Source: Glossina fuscipes (lineage: Eukaryota; Arthropoda; Insecta; Diptera; Glossinidae). Taken from it: DNA of 64,000 nucleotides. Shown here in pieces: positions 59,350-64,000 of this stretch. Positions within the stretch are counted from its first letter, which is position 1. Each line of letters opens with the position of its first letter. Below the pieces are notes generated by a model. That model did no database searches, had not been told where the DNA came from, and worked only from the letters and a program-made list of their open reading frames with translations. Position numbers and translations under genes: made by a program. The stretch spans positions 1,337,078-1,401,077 of the forward strand of contig NW_023998567.1 of the NCBI RefSeq assembly GCF_014805625.2. Reading direction: 5' to 3'.

Positions 59350-60136
59350 TTTTCTGTGCAAGGAGTGACTGAAATCTACAAATTCACCAAATTAAATGAT
59401 GATGGAAAATCTCGCTCTCCTACAGGAAGAATTATTTTGACTTTTGACCGCTATCGACTGCCGGCAACGGTTGATGTAGCTTGGTACAAATGTGAAGTAA
59501 AATTCCACATTCCAAATCCCATGAGGTGTAAAAACTGCACCAGTCCCCCTTCCTGTGCTAGCTGTGGTTTTCCTCCACATGCTTCAAACTGTATGCGTAG
59601 CTTCTGCTTAAATTGCAACGATTAACACTCGTCATTAGACAAACAATGCCCATGTTTTACACAAATGCGTGAAATTCTAAAAATCAAAACAGAAAATTAC
59701 TGTAGCATGGGTGAAGCGGGAAATTAAACCATCTGGAACCCAAAGAATTAGCAAAAGCAATACCTACGCCGTTGTCGCCTCGCAAAAAGTATCTAATAAA
59801 CCTTTAATTCCAACTCCTTCCAATGAAAAACTTGCTCTGCCATCAACCAAAAATTACATTGCCAAATCAGTTCCATTGCCCGCCAAAGATAATATTGAAA
59901 AAATTAAAACAACAACACATATTTCAAAATCTAATAAACTAAATCCCCCAGAACCACCAGTTCTCAACTCTACTCAACAAATAAAAAGCTGTAATGAATC
60001 CAATCTTCCATCCCTTAATCAACCTTCAATTTCAAATCATTCACGTGTGTCCACTCGGTGCACTTCAAATTTACGCAAACACCTAAGTACAGATTATCCT
60101 GCTGGTAAGAGCATATTATTCATGCAAAATTCTTAA
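59350..60136 (+). pseudogene. NLR-3 ORF1, gag-like, with eroded zinc knuckles
   Basis: Reads VTEIYKFTKLNDDGKSRSPT, then ILTFDRYRLPATVDVAWYKC and EVKFHIPNPMRCKNC. The sequence then jumps to SPPSCASCGFPPHASNCM and SFCLNCND, so the middle of the first knuckle is deleted. A stop at 59623-59625 is followed in frame by more protein, including LDKQCPCF. A shifted frame 59711-60136 is Lys/Ser/Pro-rich, as in LINE gag tails. The upstream 70 bases, coding a Phe-rich run, are not part of the family. Confidence 0.72.
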
Positions 60137-60206
60137 AGCGACATTTTCGACGGAGACGCTGACATGTCAACTTAACCTACCTTCCACTCCATGTCACTAC
60201 AATTAA

Positions 60207-62937
60207 ATGAAGTTTTTAAAATTTTACAATGGAACATTAAGGGACTTCTTAATAATTTTGATGAATTGTGATTTCAGTCCAACCTTTATATCGCTTCAAG
60301 AAACCCATTATAGAACCTTTTTTAGTCGTATTCCACCCAACTCATATACTGGATATTTCACCAATGCTGATCAAAATTTATATTCCAAACAAGGAGTTGG
60401 TGTTTTTATAAAATCAAGTACACCTCACAAACACATAAATTCAAGCTCTAATAAACAAGCCGTAGCGATACAAATAATGTTAAACATAAAATTTACAGTG
60501 CTTTCGCTCTATATTCCACTCTCGCAATCGTTTTCTCAGCAAGAACTCAACAATTTATTCTCCATTCTTTCCTCCCCATTAATTATATGCGCTGACTTTA
60601 ACAGCTGGAACACCATGTGGGGCTGAACAGTGAACAACACTCGTGGTACTGTTTTAAAAAAAGCCTTAATTCAAAGCAATCTCTGCATTTTAAATGATGA
60701 AAAACCAACCCACTTTTCAACTCATCACACTTTTTCACATACTGATTTAACATGTTGCTCTCCCTCACTTCTTCGTTTGGTTTCCTGGTCTATTTCTGAT
60801 GATCTACATAGTAGTGATCACTTTCCAATCATAATCGATCTTAAACTTTCAATGTCCTCTGCTACTCCAGCAAAACAGGCCAAATTCCTCCTATATAAAG
60901 CGGATTGGATTAATTATTCCAAACAGGCCGAGTCGTTTCTGAATTCAAAGCCATTTAACGGGAACTGCAACCATCTTGCTGCTATTATGACTAAAGCGAT
61001 TCGTACGGCTGCTCATCTTTCTATTCCCCAATCCAATACCTCTTTTAAACGATGGTTCCTTGGTTGAACAACACGCTTTCGTTTTTGAGGAAAAATAAAA
61101 TGGATCTATGGCACCGCTTTAAGAGATGTCCTGATCATGATCACTTGTTATTATACAAAAAGGCCAATGCTCTATTCAGGAAATAATTACGAAAGTCAAA
61201 AAAAGTCTCCATCGCATCGGATTATCCCCCAATCTCTCTTTTATCTTGCCTCTCAAAGGTATTGGAAACGATTTCCGCATCTAGGTTATCTTCTTTTCTT
61301 GAGTTCAAGAACCTGATAAAAAAGCAACAAGTCGGTTTTGAGCGGGATAGAGGGTGCGTCGACGCTCTGTTACATATTGATTATTTTACAAGCAAAGCAA
61401 TTTCCGAAGGGAGTCACGTAACAATTCTCTCAAATTGATTTCGAAAAAGCATTTGACACAATGGTCTACATGTTGTTTTAAGACTCTTGAAATCATGGAA
61501 TATTGGTTCTAAATTTTTCAACTACTTCAAATAATTTATGTCGCATCGATGGTTTAAAGTTAGAATCAATAATCATCTCTCTGATTCCTTTTCGCTAATG
61601 AATGGCATTCCGCAAGGATCTTCTCTTTCTGTCACGCTTTTCCAGACCGCCTTCAACGAAATCAGCAAAATTCTTTGCCATGTACCAAGAGTGGGACATT
61701 GTCTCTACGCAGACGGTGTACACATTTTTACAAAAGAAAAAGATAGCACGAAGGCAATCAACATCCTCGAATCTATTAGACGAGAGATCTCCGCAGGGGC
61801 AAACTCGCCAGGGGCTAAAATTTCCATACAAAAATCTAAAAAAATGCACATTTGTCGTAAGCAGGTATGCAATGTAGGAAATCTACTGATGCATATTAAT
61901 GATTTGCTAGTACTTAACCTGCAGGCTCTGCAAATTCTTGGGCTCACGTTTTCCAACAAATATCGTTGGAAAGCACGCTGTCTTCGGTTGAAAAACTCCC
62001 TTTTAACAAGCGTGAATTTCATACAATACGTTGCTTGAAAGAGCCATGCGCACATTAACACTATTGCTTATCTTACCAAAATATGTGGTTTAAGCCAGAT
62101 TGACTATGCTTTGATAATTTATGGCAATAGCTGCAAATCTAATATCAACATCCTTCAACCGGTCTATAACCAAGCCCTCAGAGCAAGTTGTTATGCTTTC
62201 GGGACGTCGCCCATAAGTAATATTATAATTGAAACTGGTCTCCCAACTTTAGAAAATAGAATGTATGAGTTAAAAGCTAAAATAGTCCCCAAGCTTCTTA
62301 ATTCAAACAAATCTATTCTCGGTGATGACGTGAGAAAGATTATTATTGCGAAGAAAATTCCAAAGTCACCATCTGCAATTGACCACTGTTGGTACGTCGC
62401 AAAGGAATTGAACATTCCCTTAAAAATTTTCCGCTCTTTTGGTGTTAAACCTCCATGGATTTTGAAAGACTGCTCTTTTGACATCTCGCTGTCTATGCAC
62501 AAGAAAGAAGATACTCCAAACTATGTCTTCAGGAATCTAATAGCTGGAGAGTACTGGTTGGAATCTTCCATTCACAGACGGCTCAAAATCTTCTTGCCCA
62601 TAAAAGCAAACTCAAAACCGTCATTGTTACCGACAGTTTGTCTGTATTACAAGCTATTCGAAACCCTTCGATTTCGAGATGGTGCAGCATCAACAAATTA
62701 ATGAATATAATTACAACACCCGACGGAAAAATTAAAATGTTATGGGCACCAATTTACATCGGTTTATTGGAAAATGAGCAGGCTGATCGAGCGGCACAAG
62801 ACTATAAATATCGATGCCACGCTTTTTCATGTCGAGACAAGGCCAACGTAATTTCTGCGTCTCGACTTCAAACAGTAATGCGACCATATTTCCTATGGCA
62901 GTATCACTCACAAAGCCAGCATGAACAGGCGAAATAA
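60207..62937 (+). pseudogene. NLR-3 ORF2: endonuclease, reverse transcriptase (YADG), RNase H
   Basis: Endonuclease: a shifted start near 60222 (ILQWNIKGLLNNFDEL), FISLQETHY near 60285, CADFNSWN near 60590, a TGA at 60624-60626, HTFSHTDLTC, then the intact SDHFPI near 60818. A deletion near 61195 fuses the linker to PISLLSCLSKVLE. Reverse transcriptase: QVGFERDRGCVDALLHIDYF near 61330, a broken FEKAFDT near 61442, NGIPQGSSLSVTLFQTAFNE near 61602, and YADG in place of YADD at 61706-61717. After a stop at 62036-62038, the connection region runs to 62600. RNase H pieces: VIVTDSLSVLQAIRNPS near 62625 and MLWAPIYIGLLENEQADRAA near 62740. Confidence 0.82.
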
Positions 62938-62940
62938 AAG

Positions 62941-64000
62941 CGCAAGTAGGCAGAAACATTTTATTATTACAATGACAGATTAAAATAGCACAAAACAACA
63001 AATCAGAAAAAATGAAAAAGAACAAGAGAAGTTCAAACTGCAATTTGAATGAAAATTTTTTCATATATTTGGAGATTAGAATTTGATGACGTTAAATATC
63101 ACCAACATTAAGCACATGAAATATAAACAAAAACCTTTAGCTATAACATTTTTTTTTATTTGGTTGGGCAGATTGTTGATTAATTAATCTATTTATTTGT
63201 TTGCCGGATATAATTATGTACCTCAAACATATATATGTACATCAAGGGGAACTTTTGAAGTTAAACTTATATATTTCAAGAGGAGATTATTACTCAGAAG
63301 CGGAGCAAAGCCACCAGTTCCATTTGCAAGAAAAAAAATTTCTTAAACTATGGTATTACTAAAGGAGGCAGGCACATAGGGTAAAGGAAATAGTATAAAG
63401 TACCTTACGTTTAAAGCATTCAAAACCCACAGAAGTCCAAGTGACTGTATATAATATATAAGTAATTGTAAGTTATGGTTTATGAGGAGTAGCCCATGTT
63501 CATTAAACTTATAGGTATGACATGATTTTTACCATTATAATTAAGGGGTAGGACAATGCTTGATAAATGTAAATGCGATCAAGGTAAACTAATAATAGGA
63601 GAAACAAACGTTGTGCTTAAAATAGAAAGCGCAGAGTATCGCAGGGATTTGCAATGTCTGTTATCAATATACGGTATATGCAGGCGTCCCTCTCCTTAAC
63701 ACGGTTAAATCGCACCGTACTGTATCAATACTCGTATCAACGGCATCGTAACGAAAGAGTCCATTGCATCGCGACGCTTGCGATAATTAATTTGTATTTA
63801 GTACACTTGCCTACTCGCTTTCTATTTTCTAAGTCCTCTTATTGTAATAAAGAAACACCCACGAAATTTCGTTTAGCTGCGTTCAGTTTATCATTCAGTA
63901 TAGGCTCGCGCTCTGACAAATTTGGCAAGTGCGCGCAAAAACCATGTTTTCACCGAAATCGACTGATCTTCATTCAGTCATATTGCAGGAATAACACGCT
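62941..64000. other. No recognised gene
   Basis: No recognised gene, RNA or repeat. The last 200 bases are less AT-rich but hold no open frame of note. Confidence 0.5.

Larger units (their letters stand above)
59350..62940 (+). mobile_element. NLR-3 LINE (I-like), internally deleted
   Basis: Part of a gag-like ORF1 followed by an ORF2 with endonuclease, reverse transcriptase and RNase H. Both ends are missing: ORF1 begins in mid-protein and the 3' UTR after 62940 is not recognisable. Several shifts, stops and internal deletions are present. Confidence 0.8.

Overview
This window looks like repeat-rich, AT-rich insect chromatin, most probably from a fly (Diptera). The reasons are short fly-sized introns (60 and 78 bp) in the only recognisable cellular gene pieces, and a repertoire of I/LOA-like and CR1/Jockey-like LINEs, Ty3/gypsy, copia, mariner and Polinton remains with a tRNA-derived SINE. 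The taxon is inference. No complete, intact cellular gene was found; almost everything recognisable is a mobile element at some stage of decay.

Layout. 1-735: minus-strand 5' fragment of a LINE called NLR-1 here. 1020-3475: decayed copia pol, interrupted at 1575-1660 by a LINE 3' tail with a perfect 13-bp target duplication. 4563-8371: CR1/Jockey-type LINE (NLR-2) copy A, with a PHD-like finger in ORF1. 9545-13500: three weak candidate cellular reading frames. 14513-14689: SINE copy 1. 16340-21430: remains of a Polinton/Maverick (protein-primed DNA polymerase, integrase, small hydrophobic and basic proteins, GHG-motif protein, major capsid protein). 23030-23240: degenerate tandem repeat. 23770-25090: NLR-2 copy D (minus). 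28061-28471: unidentified 136-codon open frame. 32980-34110: Mdg3/blastopia-like gypsy fragment. 34948-35129: SINE copy 2. 36012-40455: gypsy element (minus) with 171-bp LTRs and a primer-binding site. 40755-42540: NLR-2 copy C (minus). 43190-44640: two abutting pieces of unrelated cellular genes (minus), each with a correctly splicing intron. 44905-50594: near full-length NLR-1 with poly(A). 52815-55395: NLR-2 copy B. 55650-56165: mariner remnant. 57010-57800: R1-like LINE remnant. 59089-59187: LINE 3' tail with TAA repeats. 59350-62940: a third, I-like LINE (NLR-3).

How the parts relate. The SINEs carry a 3' end resembling the TAA-tailed LINE ends at 1575-1660 and 59089-59187, which suggests that this LINE's machinery moved them. 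The 5' NLR-1 fragment at the left edge lacks two ORF1 lesions of the full copy, so those are private to the full copy. The most unusual locus is 43190-44640: intron-bearing fragments of two genes, fused without spacer between a LINE start plus an older repeat on one side and an AT microsatellite on the other.
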